Assembly: GCA_014529385.2 (NCBI GenBank)
Contig: CM043970.1
Span: 41,347,279 to 41,411,278, forward strand
Origin: Adiantum capillus-veneris
Lineage: Eukaryota; Streptophyta; Polypodiopsida; Polypodiales; Pteridaceae
DNA: 64,000 nt
Reading direction: 5' to 3'
A program made the position numbers and the translations under genes. This document shows, piece after piece, positions 36,102-48,371 of this stretch (position 1 is the stretch's first letter; the number at the start of each line of letters is the position of its first letter). The notes under the pieces were generated by a model that was not told the DNA's origin, did no database searches, and was given only the letters and a program-made list of their open reading frames with translations.

Positions 36102-37419
36102 CACTAGTTCTGTAATCGGACACTCAAATGTCCTGAGACACTAAAGTGTCCTGTTTTTCTAGCAACTTTTCATAATTATTTGGTGAATCTAGAACGAAAA
36201 TTCATAGGTCATGTTCATATCTTAGGTTAGCTATGAGGTGAAGAACATAGCCAAATTTTACTTTTGCCAAAATTAGTACCAAATTAAGATTATAATGATA
36301 AGTTTGAAGATGAAAAAATCATAAAAATTTAATGCGATTTTAACAAAATTTTCATAAATTGAATATAACTTCTCATCAAAATAAGATTTTGCATAGATTT
36401 CAAGGTGTATGGTTAGGAAAAAACTTATCATAGCAAGAAACTGAGCTTCATAACCTAGTTATGGGACTAGATTTTTGTTACAATCAAAAGACCAAAATCT
36501 TAAAAATGCTTACAAAGAGAAACATTTTGGTCTTTCAAGGCCTCTTTCATTAACATGATGAGGTTATGGGACAAAACCTAAGGTGTATAATGTATCTATA
36601 GGTCAATACCCATCAACTAAGCATTTTTCAAGGGTTCAAACTCATAGGCATCTTGTAATTTAAGCTCATTTTTAAAAAATTATAGTGTGTAATTTTTTGC
36701 AAAAAAAAAATATTACTATGAAAAACTAATGAAAGTGTGTATATAAATCTCCCAATTGTGTCCATATGAGGTACTTGTATACAAATAAGTGCGATGAACG
36801 GAAAAACCCAAAAGTGGACTTTATTTTAAGGCTTATCTTTGATAAATAAAAAATCATAATTATAACATGCGCAATTTTTTAGATATGCCATAAATCACCA
36901 AATGTGGCTTGCATAACCATTCAAAATTATCACCTTATGTAATGGAGTCATAGATCTAGTATATATGCATCATAAGAGATTGTAAACTTAGATGAACTAA
37001 ATGTTTTTTGTGATCATTAATTGAATTTGTGTATGTTGTATATTTAACACACAGGACTTTCTATATTTAATTCTAGTCACAAAGGATTTTTTTCTCACAT
37101 GACAATTGCAAAAATATCAAACACATATATAAGTAACTACCATGGATTATTGCATGTACCCTGCTCATTTTTTTCTTAGGCTAGAATATGAGTTTTAATG
37201 AAACATTGAATGCTATTTTGCGTAGGTTCTTTTCATGAGTGTAATTACTATTGAGGTTATGATAGAAAATGAGGGATTATAATTTCTATGAGTACTTTGA
37301 ATAACAATTTTTAAGTTTTCAAAATCATTTCTTGAGATGTGTTGCAGATTTCATGTACCATTTTATTTAAATTCGCAAGAAAAGGACACTAAAGTGTCCT
37401 TTTTGGTACCAAACTAGTG
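36102..37419. mobile_element. Non-coding inverted-repeat element with subterminal palindromes, copy 2
   Basis: 1,318 bp. Starts CACTAGTTCTG and ends CCAAACTAGTG, flanked on both sides by TTAA (36098-36101, 37420-37423). GGACACTCAAATGTCC and GACACTAAAGTGTCC lie close to the left end, and an 11-bp-arm palindrome (AAAAGGACACT / AGTGTCCTTTT, 37380-37403) lies near the right end. No coding capacity. TTAA duplication is typical of piggyBac-type transposition, but no transposase is present to confirm a family. Confidence 0.65.
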
Positions 37420-37892
37420 TTAATAACCATTGCCGAACAAACATTGTTGCGAACACGCTCCCGACCCAAAGTGTCACCCTTGTTACGCCACAAAACATCC
37501 ACAATTCGGTGTGTGCGATTGAAGTTCCCAAGTGAGGGAAAAGTAGGCACCCATAATGCTCCACAAAATCTCTCCTTACAGATTCACTTGTTTGCTGCAG
37601 ATGAGGAATGGCCACGGATAAAACAAGCTCTTGCCACCGATCCATAAAGTAAGGTAATGAGAAAAGAGAAAAACCTAAGAAATTTTGACAAGGAGATGGA
37701 AAGAAAACGGAAAGACAAAGGCAAGAATACTGTAAGAAATGAAAATATTGTGTCTTATATATAGATGAGCCAGCCTAACGAAGGCTAAATTAGCGTTACC
37801 TAGAGGTTGAAAGTGTAACTTGAAAATGAAGATTTACCACATTTCTTATTTGTTTCGAGCTAAGGACATCTCTTTCTTTTTGTTGGGAAGTT
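37420..37892. other. No recognised feature
   Basis: It holds a minus-strand frame of unknown type (37367-37645) that is partly inside the preceding element. Confidence 0.35.
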
Positions 37893-38735
37893 TGTAAGGT
37901 CCTCCTAGCCTTTACTTTGGACCGACATATCTAAGCCATCTACTTTTAGAAAACGATCAAGTAAATTTGGTCTATAGTCAAGCACCCTAGTTACTCACGA
38001 CACACTTCCAGTTTAGACCACGGGAATGTGTATATAACTAATGCATGATTTGTTGTATCTCAAAAAAAAATTGTTTAAGCAAATAAAGAAAGATAAGAAT
38101 AAGGATAAGGTGAAAAAGTAGCTTGTTGAAGAAGCCACTTCTTCAAAAAGTAGCTTGTTAAAAAATCATTAAAAAGAAGAAAGGCCATCAAGAAATTCAA
38201 AAGTAACTTATTAAGTTAAGTTAAGGGCCTTTTCAAATTAAGTTTAAAAGGAGGCCTTCTCTACTCGTTCAACACTTCCCTTCTCATTTTTGAAAGTGCA
38301 AGCTTAAGAGTAAGCTTGTGAAAGCCAAAGCTAATCCTCTTTCAACCGGCTACGTCAATACAATTCATTGTTACTCTTCCAACGCAAGGAGAAGACCCTA
38401 CAAATATACGCACTTAGGTAAGGTTATCTTTCTATTGCTCAATCTTGAAAGAGGTTTACTTTCATTACTAATTAATTTCATGATTAAGTTCTCACATTGT
38501 CATAAGAAATCCTTTTTGCTTAGGAGGAAGACATAACTTCTATGCTGGTTGTATATGTGCAAGGGTTTATTTAGTAATGTAAATTAGGTTAATACTTCCT
38601 TTTCTCAAGAGAAAATTGAGGTTTTGAACATTAAATTAGCATAATCAAAGGAAGCTTTGTGAGGAAGAGGATTTCCCATAAGGGCATTCCCTCCCTTTCG
38701 TCGGACGGGAGCTAGGAATAACTTGGCAATCGGTT
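37893..38735 (+). repeat. Second copy of the TGTAAGGTCC repeat (putative 3' LTR, truncated)
   Basis: Colinear with 29306-29820 plus 30441-30800, starting at the same TGTAAGGTCCTCC. Similarity ends near CTTGGCAAT at about 38733. The position after the RT fragment fits a 3' LTR cut short on its right side; the purine tract before it is weak. Confidence 0.6.
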
Positions 38736-39394
38736 CGATCGGACCCAAAATAGTATGAAATTTGCCTTGGTGCCTAGTTGAAATCCTCCTTTGTCCCTTG
38801 TGTGTGAGTGCCATTTTGGGCTTGCCTTTTTTCTCCTAAGTTGGGCGGTTCCACCAAGGTGGGGTCGTCCTTTGAAGGCTTTTGGGGCTTCTTTTCCACA
38901 AAGACTTTGTGGAGATTAAATTCCACACACACACACACACACACATACATGCGCGCGCACTTGAGGAGGTGTGCCAAAAAATTTCCGTAATTGAAAAACA
39001 CTAATCATGCAAAATTGATTGACCAATTAATTGATTTTATGTGGACCGATTGAATCCAATATATAATTGATAGAGTGCTCTTGGTAATAGCTTTGCATAC
39101 ACGTAGGCCACAAAATAAAATGCACAATACAATGGTTGCAATGCCAATGCAAAATGCGTTCAAAGTGAGCACAAAATAGGCTCAAATTGAGCACAAAATG
39201 CACACTAATTGAGAAATTGCACAGACAATCCAATGCTAAATGCGAGTTTCCCTATACTTAATCACCAAAGTGTAGTGGAGCATACTCTTGCCCGAGAGAT
39301 GGTTAGGGATTGGGATTATTAAGCTAATGCAAATAAAGATTAGGAAATGTTGATCACACAAATGCATACTAATGAACCTAGCTAGAAAATTATG
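38736..39394. other. No recognised gene; (AC)n tract
   Basis: (CA)n at about 38925-38945. Nothing else supported. Confidence 0.35.
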
Positions 39395-39408
39395 GAGCTC
39401 TGATACCA
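39395..39408 (-). promoter_or_regulatory. Initiator-tRNA-Met primer-binding site, minus orientation
   Basis: GAGCTCTGATACCA is the complement of TGGTATCAGAGCTC. On the minus strand an LTR would end at TGCTGGGAATG (39411, plus-strand reading), which has the expected CA end. No partner LTR or gag was recognised. Confidence 0.55.
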
Positions 39409-39410
39409 CT

Positions 39411-42400
39411 TGCTGGGAATGAGATTGTGCTAGCTAGGGTGGATGAAAGAGAAACATCATGCACACAAGTGAGTGTGTGTTTTCTAGATTATCACTCAAG
39501 CAAGTTAGGTTCCATGATTAATTAACTTGGACTCATCCTGATGGATTCACCATGGAAAACTTACCGCGCATCATGTAAGTGCAGGGGAGGGATTTCTTTA
39601 CCAAGTTACATAAGCGTAGAAGTTAAGGACAGGCCCCCGATAATTTATCTCCCAAGCTTAAAAATAAAGGAGGGGGCATCATATTTGGGGGAGGGGGGGG
39701 GGGGGGGGGTGAGGGGGCAAAGGGGGAACCTGACTTGGGTTGATTACTTGTAGATATTGGTCACCGATGTACACTAGAACTCGCATAAATTTAGAGGATT
39801 TTTTTTTCCAGGTCAAGGGTTGATTTACACCAGCTTTGGATGGGTCAAAATTGGACGAGTAGCCAGAGTGCATGTTGATTAGGCACATAGATTGAAAAAC
39901 TAAGAGGCATTGAGAGTACATCTAGTTATCAACAGAAGTGGTTCCTTAGTACATTTCTGATCACTATACTACACACTCTTTGACTAGTTTTACTTAGTTA
40001 AATCACGTGAGACCTCAATTTTATATGTAAGATAAAGGTATGATATTTTTCTTCATTATTTTTGGTATAAGCGTAGAAAGGGGGTCATATTCCTTAATAT
40101 GAGTCGTTTATAGGGGTTTATCAAAGTTGTCCGCTCGTAGGTGGTATCCCATTTTGCATATAGAGTGATATACCTGGGGGGACTCATAAACACAATATTG
40201 AGTAGTTGCTAAGCCATCACAAGCTCTCGATAAAAAAAGGGAGTTGTAATGAAAAATGGAATCGATTTTCTTATTCATGAAATGAGCTTTAAGTAGCTCT
40301 ACACCCTTGCACCACTGCATGTGGGACAATTCCTCCTCTTCTCTCCTTGACTCGTACTTTAGTGACTCCAGGACAAAGATCACACCTTACATGAAGACCT
40401 TGATCTTAGAACGTGGGAAGGTATCAACACCACATAGAAAATATATGCCAAGGAGTCAAAGGAAGAAAAAATTAAAGAACCATTGGATGCAAGTGTTGAT
40501 GCCATTCTAGAAAATATATAGGAAACAAGTTAATCTACCCATCCATGATATTACATCATTGATGTTTACATTTTTATTTTTGTTATTTTATTTTCTTTGT
40601 CCCATTTCAAATCCATACATGATGTTCAAGACAATGATGTTTAGTTTGTTCTTTTTTCTCAATTTCTTTGCTTTGGAGAAATAGTGAGTTTGAGTTTTTT
40701 CACAATAAATGAAGTAGATTCAAGTGTCTAGATATCATATGGACATATTGTAGCAAATATAACCCTATGTATATGTGGTCATAAGATATATTATGTATTT
40801 CTTTAAAGCTAGTTGATCACTAATGATGTTTATTGTAAGTCATTTATAGTGAGGTAGATAAAGCTATGGGTTTGGTCAGAACACTCTATGACCTAAGGAT
40901 CATTGAGTTCTTTATAAACATGTCACCCAGCCCTAGGGCCATAGGGAATTTGTAATATTTTGGGGCTACTTATTCCACCTTTAGAGTTGGGTTTGAATAA
41001 ATTTTTAAAACCTAACTCAAGTAAAAAAACGTGTGCTGTTTTTGGCCAATTTTCATGAAATTGGCATTAGATCACCTAAAATACAACTTAGTGACCTATA
41101 AAGTACTAGTAGTTTTAAAGGTATTCTTGTGCTTCTATAAAATGGAAAGTCTCTGTATTGGAAGCTATGGTCCATTTACAAAAAGTTCTCCAGAAATGTG
41201 CAAATAAAATTCACATTTTAATGAATATTTTAGAAGTGTCTTTGTAATCAAAAGGAAAATTTGAGTGTGTTAATGGAATTGTCACTATGTAACTCCTATT
41301 CCTTGCATTTTGGGGCACCTAATATCTAAATGAAAATAACACAAAGGTGAAAGTGATTTCCATCTTTGTGTGATATCCTAAATAGAAAAAAAACAAAGGT
41401 GGAAGTGATTTTCCATCTTACCAGAATCGCACTCATTTTGAGTTAATACTATGTTGTCTTCAAATTTCTAAATTTCACTCAACAAATGTGGTACATTTCA
41501 AGCTTAGGTCCAAACATAAGTGCACAATTTCAATTTGGTGCCAACTTGATAGTTTTATATAACATCTAGAAGACCACATGGTGAAAGCCAGTTTTTTCAT
41601 TCGTGCAATTTTTGTACTTCATTGTTGTGTTCCAAATTGTCTTAGGAAGACATGTTTTGATGCTTTTTATGCTTTCTATGAATGAATATAGAAGTAAAGT
41701 ATTTTTTTTGTGTAAAGTGAAAGAATTTATAAAGATAATGATGGGTGTACACATAGAAACATTGATGATAGGTCAACACAATGCTAAAAATGCATTTGTT
41801 TTGTACTTAATTGGATGTTCAAAAGACAATTTTTGGGCCTACAAAAACCATAAGAATTTGGTCAATAACTCATTGATGTTTATGAAAAATATAGGCTTAT
41901 TTTCTAGAAAAAAAAATCCCTTATGTAAAATGGGGTACCACCTAACAAATATGTTGTGGTATTGAAGTTTTGAGAGACCATATCTAGAAGATTTATTGAA
42001 ATTTTAAAGCATGTAGTGATGAAAATGTGGCATGTTAATATAGATTCTTTGGCATAGCCAAATATTTTTTGATAATAAATGAAACTATAGACCTGCCATA
42101 GATAGTTATGGTCTTAGAGCCACAGGCCACTCCACAATATTTTTTAAGGTTTTCAATTATGAAATGTTAATTTGGGTGTTGTACATACTATGGTGTAGTT
42201 TAAACTTAATAGTGTTTCAAAATTGGGACTATATATTTTCTCATACTTGTGATTAAGGTGACCAATTTCATGATAAGAATTTTTGGTGTTCTTTGTGTCT
42301 AGATATTATATCTTTGGTTGGAATAATCAATATATATGTTGTTTACTGTCACATCATTTGGTGTGTTTTGATACTTATTTTTTCAAGAATCCATCTTTAT

Positions 42401-42980
42401 GATCTTTGATTGATGTTTTAAAGAATTTCTTTGATCCTCTTGAAAAAATCTATATTGGAAGTTTACTTATAAAAGTTAATATAGAAAACTCAAATTTGGG
42501 TGGGGGTGCTAGAATCATGACATCTTAACTAAATTGAGGAAAAATTGAGCTTAGAGTAATAGGATCCTGACACGTCAATTTATCAGTTGGAAAATGGGAT
42601 TTCCCCAATTTATCTAAAATGGTGTTAGTGGAAGGATCATAAAAGAAAACGGGTAGTAATGTGTGGGAATGGATGCATGCCTATCCTTTCATAAAATAGA
42701 CCAATATTTTTTTTCTTAGTGAATGAAATTATGAGTGAAGGGAAAATGCCCCTATATTACTTTCACTTTGTGGCCTTGATGATCTAGAGACAGTTAGACA
42801 ATCAAAGAGAAAGATAAAGGCTTTGTTAGCCTATGGGGATCAAGAGGCTATTGGAAAATGAGAGAGAAAGAGAAAGGCTTTGTTATCCTACTAAGCTCAA
42901 GTGACTTGATAGATTTCTCAACTCTCCAAATGAAGTTTTTGTACTAGGCAAACACGACACATGAGAGGGTCTGTTGTTTT
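39411..42980. other. Long stretch without recognised genes
   Basis: Presumably starts with a minus-strand LTR (from 39411). It contains a 17-base G run at 39693-39709. A minus-strand frame at 40383-40108 (SHMQWCKGVELLKAHF...) looks protein-like but is unassigned. Sequence near 41740-41860 resembles the inside of the inverted-repeat element at about 33040-33170, suggesting a third, older relative. Confidence 0.35.
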
Positions 42981-42989
42981 TTCTTTCCC

Positions 42990-43260
42990 GATTATGTGCA
43001 ATATAGATCATGAGTGCTTCAACCGAAGGTCGTGTTCCATGACATAGACCTATGATCACCCTTCCTTATAGCTGCAAACACCATTGTTCTAGATTTTGTA
43101 ATGGGATACTCACTCCATCTTCTCCTCTTTCTCTTCCAGTGTATTCATCACAATAGTCATGTTCATTCTCATAGGGATTGCTTCTTCTTGCATGAGGGAT
43201 GGGATTAAAGTGCTATTGACGTGCCTTGAAAGAGTGTTCATTACCCAAAATAGGTTTTAA
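42990..43260 (-). pseudogene. LINE ORF1 fragment (DUF4283-like)
   Basis: On the minus strand reads LEQWCLQL, stop, GRVIIGLCHGTRPSVEAL. This matches the better-kept KVLIGLCHGPRPPLDSL of the LINE ORF1 at 57880-58077. Short and broken. Confidence 0.6.
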
Positions 43261-43399
43261 ATAGGAGACATCATCAACATGCATGCCACCAACCTCACTA
43301 AGAAGCTTTTGATTACCATCTTAGTTATTAGGTTCATCCAGATGAGTAAACAATGTTTGACGCATGCTACATGATATAGATGACATGGGCGGGGCCATA

Positions 43400-43956
43400 C
43401 GATAGAATAGAATGGGAGTTCCTTCTTCGCCTACATGACATGTGTTTGGGCAAACTATTTCTTTGGAAATGCTTCAGCTAGAAATACTTTTAATGGTATT
43501 TGACTGATGCTTTTTTTCTTCACAAGTCTATCAAACAGGGTTATTCATTGTCTCCTTTTCTTTTTTCCATTTCATCTGATGCCTTGTGGCGGCTGACTGA
43601 TCAAAGACCTTCTTCATCAAGGAGATTTGAAGGCTATTAATATTGAAGGATCTGTTGAACAATTGTTTCCTTAACATTTTGCAGACACTAATGCTTTGGT
43701 TAGAAATGATTCACAGTCTACTGAACAGGTTTGGGAATCCTTAAACCTTTTCTATTTGGCAAGTGGATTTGTGATTAATCATGCAAAAATAGGCTTCAAA
43801 GTGTCTAAAGCAAACTACCCAATCATTGTCACTCAATCTGGATGTAAGCCTATTGGGGATGGAATTTGTTTTAGGCTTCTAGGTATACCCATGGAATTTT
43901 AGGTTTCCTTTAATCAGAGATGAAATTGGATGCTTAAAAAATTCAGGAAGAAGTTA
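43400..43956 (+). pseudogene. L1-like LINE reverse transcriptase fragment
   Basis: Reads LTDAFFLHKSIKQGYSLSPF then LFSISSDAL, the QGxxLSPxLF motif. It is followed by HFADTNALV (catalytic FADD with one Asp lost) and LNLFYLASGFVINHAKIGFK, then CFRLLGIPMEF. A stop precedes the FAD motif. It runs into LKKFRKKL and is cut at 43957 by the dispersed repeat copy 2. Confidence 0.8.
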
Positions 43957-44639
43957 TGTAATGGAAATGGCCTATGAACTTTGAGGATAGCGAGATTGGG
44001 AGAATTAGAGAGAACATTTTTGTGAGACTACTTTGAGAACAAATAGGGTGAACTTATTTAGCGGTAGCAACTTAACCATAATACTTAATTAACTTGGCAT
44101 GAAAAATAATTTTGTAAGATAGAGTTTATAGGACTTGATAGCAGTTGAGGACTCGATTTCTATGGAGCCGGTGGTCCCCCCTCCAATAGGCTTTTGTATT
44201 ATATATTCTCCCATCAAGAGAGACTTGATACAATACAATCTTTGTGTTCCTTGTGACCTAGGTGATGCAATGAGGATGGAAAGCTTCATGCATCACGAGC
44301 ATAACATAGACTCTGTAAAAAGTATTAACCATCCCCAGCCTCAGACCCAAGGCCTCAAACACCTTCAAAGGTGGAGAGAGCTAGCGGGGAATGAGGGTAG
44401 GGAAGAGGAAGAAGAAACATTCATAGGAGAAAGAAATAGTTCCTCACTTATCATCACTCTTCTTGCTAGAATACACAATTGCATAGTAATGAAGATGGAG
44501 AAGATAGCAAGCTTAAGCATTGAAGCATGGCTCTTGGTTGGATTTACATTCCATAGCCAAGAGTGTTGGTGTAGGCTCTCAAGTTCTCTAGTATCTTGAA
44601 GAAGGAGATAGAGCTCTTGCACTTTGCAGTTCACACAAT

Positions 44640-44735
<96 letters not shown>

Positions 44736-44960
44736 ATACCCCCCAAGCTAGCCCCCTTCTTGCTTTGGTCGACCCCCTCTTCTAGCACTATCTTACACAT
44801 GATTGGACCTCTTGAAGCTTGGCCAATCACAGGCTTAGTGCATTTCAAGCAGCAATGGTAGCCTTGGGACAAGTGTCCCTCTTTTCCCTTTGAGAGAGAG
44901 GGTTTGATAAATGCATAGAAAATTAATTAAATTAACTAAATAACTAAATTTAGGCACACC
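43957..44960 (+). repeat. Dispersed repeat, copy 2 (LTR-like)
   Basis: Colinear with 23667-24560. It starts at the same TGTAATGG directly inside LINE RT sequence, which supports a real left boundary. It has about 90 extra bases near 44110-44200 and an AG microsatellite at 44645-44728 that copy 1 lacks. Confidence 0.65.
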
Positions 44961-44999
44961 ATAAGGGCAACTCTCAAGTTCTTGGGAGTAAATCACCAG

Positions 45000-45960
45000 T
45001 GCATCCTCCGGAGGACGCGACTATTCGTTTTGGGTTTGCTCCTCTCCTTCCATTGTTGAAGAATGATTAAAAGCAGGTCTTCCAACTACATGTTGTGGGG
45101 ATTTTGGAGAACTTTGATAAGGCTTAGTCAGTTTTGAGGAGTTGTTTACAGGTTGAACCTGAGGGGGGAGAGCAATTCCTCCCTGAGACTGCTCACCCCC
45201 ATTGTTAACAAAACTAGACCAAAAAAGTCTATCCATATTATTCAGAGGAAGGGTCAGACCTTGCACATTCTCAGAGGTTGCCCTAAAAAGAGGATTGAAG
45301 GAGCTTTGGTTTAGCAAAAGAGGGAACCTGGTTTTGTAGATACATATGATGATGCTCGTCTGGTGTTTCTTCCCCACCACTCAAAGTATTACCCAATATG
45401 CCTTGATTGTTCTACTACAGCCTTGTCGGAGAAGTTTGCTCAGCAAAATGAGGCTCTCCATTGCCATGGACACTCTAGGTAGAGCAACAATAAAAAAGTG
45501 AGAGGGGCCAAGAGAACTCTAGGGCTACAGTGGGACGACACCATTGATGAGGGTGTCTTGGAGGGCCATTGCCCTTCCCCCTAAGGGGAAAGGGTAAAAG
45601 GGAATGTCAAAAGAGACAGGTGGGATAAGCAGGCTTTAAACACAGATAGGACAAAGCTCAAAGACCTAAGGCAACAGACATGTAGCCTCAGACTGAGGAG
45701 GGGTCTCATCATCGTCTGCAAAGGGATAATAGTTCACTGGAAATTAAATTAAAAAATAAGGAAGGAGGGGAGAGTACAAGGCCTCAAAAGCATGGAAAGA
45801 GACAGTCCCTTCTAGAGAAGTTAGAGCTGGGTTCAGCCCGTGCATTGTGGGGGAATGGGGGCAAGGTTGCAGACCAGGTCGTAGCTTTGTGGTGAGTTTG
45901 TGGGAGCAATTCTGTAGGAGTGGATGACGGCAATGCGAACACATGTGATTGGAAGGTTGC
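45000..45960 (-). pseudogene. LINE 5' region and ORF1 N-terminus
   Basis: On the minus strand 45380-45021 has FNPLF...VQGLTLPLNNMDRLF, matching INPLF...DQGMALPTSLDRLF of the LINE at 58318-58103. The upstream 45600-45530 segment matches the 5' leader at about 58580-58510, with the shared AAGGGG(A/G)AAGGG block. Confidence 0.6.
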
Positions 45961-46250
45961 AACCTTTGAAAGAGGAGATGAAAGGGTTTGCAAAATATAG
46001 CTTATTACCTACCTTTTATGAAGTGTTAGCAAGGTTATCTTTTGCTTTCAACAATTATGGCTTGTTCTTCTCCTTTGTTGAGAATGGAATGTTCTCGCCC
46101 CCCACTCCCCCCATGAACCCTTCGTACGACTCTACTCTTAAACCATACTACAGGCTTCTACCATAACTGCTCTCTCCTTGGAGTAAAGGGAAAGAATATT
46201 GGGCCTCCATTGGTTACATGTTATGTTTCTTTGAATGAAGTATAGGTGTT

Positions 46251-46624
<374 letters not shown>

Positions 46625-46636
46625 TGGTATCAGAGC
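46625..46636 (+). promoter_or_regulatory. Initiator-tRNA-Met primer-binding site
   Basis: TGGTATCAGAGC starts on the base after the LTR end. Confidence 0.8.
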
Positions 46637-47239
46637 TTGGTGTAGCTCGGTGATCGAAGAAGCCCTTGGCGTGGAGGAGAACCGGTGCAAAGTAGAGGGG
46701 GACTTGTTGAAGGGAGGATCTAAGTTCATTAAGAAATAGGGCAGGAAGCGAGGAGTTTAAAAACGCTCACAATAAATCCTCAGTGTCATGTAGTTTTTTG
46801 GCCTATTTGCAAAGCGTGGAAGGTAGGCCAACGAGGCATCTTCAAACGCTAAGGGAAGCTACATTTTAAAACGCTCAAGTCTTTGATGTTTTACAATGTA
46901 GTTGGCATTCTAAAGTCAAGCAGATGGGCAAAACAAAAAAAGGCACCATCGTTCTAAATCTCTATTGCTATTGGCCTTTGATACTATGTTTTGACATGCT
47001 ATGGATAACAAGAAGTTTTGCTACTAGAGGGTACTAGCAACATGCTGCTTCAGTGACGCCGAGCGAGGCTCATTCATGGACTACAAAAGCTCATTAGAGC
47101 GGGTGTGTAGCAATCTAGCAAGGAACCAATCATATGTCTAAAACGCTATGGATGGGCTAGCCAATCCGTTGTTGTTGGTCAGATTATGGACAAGATGTGT
47201 TCCAATATTCATTATCTTGGAGTTTTCTATTTTGGACAT

Positions 47240-48321
47240 TGTGAGCGGGATGGAAACACACAGAACGCCTATATAACGACCCGACACACACTCTTGGAAA
47301 GATACACACACACACACACTATGGGGAACCACTCAGCTTACACAATCCACCTGGCCGAGACAGGGAACACACCGATGGAGCGAGAGGAGAGAGACTATCC
47401 ACTTTCCCACTCCACACAGAGACACACACACACACAAAACTCAGCTCAAAAGAGGAGAAATTCTGATAATTAGATACAAATGAGCTTGGGCCAACACCAA
47501 GGGACAAATAGCTCACACAAAATGGGTAAAATATACTAGATACAATCACAAATTGGAGAAGAAGCTTCGCTCATAGGAGAAGAAGCTTCGCGTCCGGAAC
47601 AGCCCAAAACCCCAGTCTATAATGTCAAAGTGCTCAAATCCGACCTCGGATAAGCAGTTTACGACCAAAACAAGCTCCAAAAACCCCAAAAACACACCTT
47701 CGGATGTTCCTCCTCTCTTCTCCACGTTTTTTCTGGTCTTCTCTCTGTTTTTTCAGTTCCCACACTTAGCTTTATTAGTTGGGCACCCTTGGCCTTTTAG
47801 ATGACCTCAAACGGACCCCGAACAGGCCAAAAACTGACCTCGCAGTGCATAGTTGTCACCTTTTTGCATCATCCGCACACTTGGCACTCAACATTTTTCA
47901 ATAATGCGTCTCACCACCACGTGAAGTGGCCCCAAAAAGTGGTCCTCATGATGACCTTTCTGCATAATTATCACAAGAAACATCCACGTTGTGTCCGTAC
48001 TTCTCCGCGTGCAAGTATTGACCCCATTCGCCCTCCTGACGCCACTAGATGCCATCTGACGCACCTGCTTACCTCATGTCGTCGGCCCGCGGATAGCTTC
48101 CTCGAGAAGTTTTACGCGCTACCAACTCCTCATTATTGTAGAAAAAACACGCTGGTACTGGTAATAGTGAAAATCGATGCACTATGTACATGGTGTCCTA
48201 CCTGTACACATGTGGGCCCCACGTAACCACCTGGCTAAGGAAAATGGGCAATCCTTTATTCGATGCCCCATGCATGTGTATGTACATATGCGCAATCCGT
48301 TGCTCCAAAAAACTCCTGACA
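47240..48321 (-). repeat. 3' LTR of the gag-only element
   Basis: 1,082 bp. Lacks about 60-70 bp present at 51235-51305 of the other LTR, with a local duplication of GAGAAGAAGCTTCGC at about 47560-47592. Otherwise only a few differences. Confidence 0.92.
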
Positions 48322-48371
48322 TAATTTGCCCACCCCCTAGCCTGCTAGAGCATTCATGCTCAGCAGCAACA

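Noticed and set aside
32128-37419. CACTA-superfamily assignment from the CACTAG ends
   Set aside because: No matching 3-bp target duplication; the flanks are TTAA or TTAA-like, and no CACTA transposase or array of subterminal repeats typical of that family was seen.
47801-48226. 141-residue frame repeated at 51517-51942
   Set aside because: It is repeated only because both are LTR copies; it is not kept in the LTRs of element A and has no domain character.
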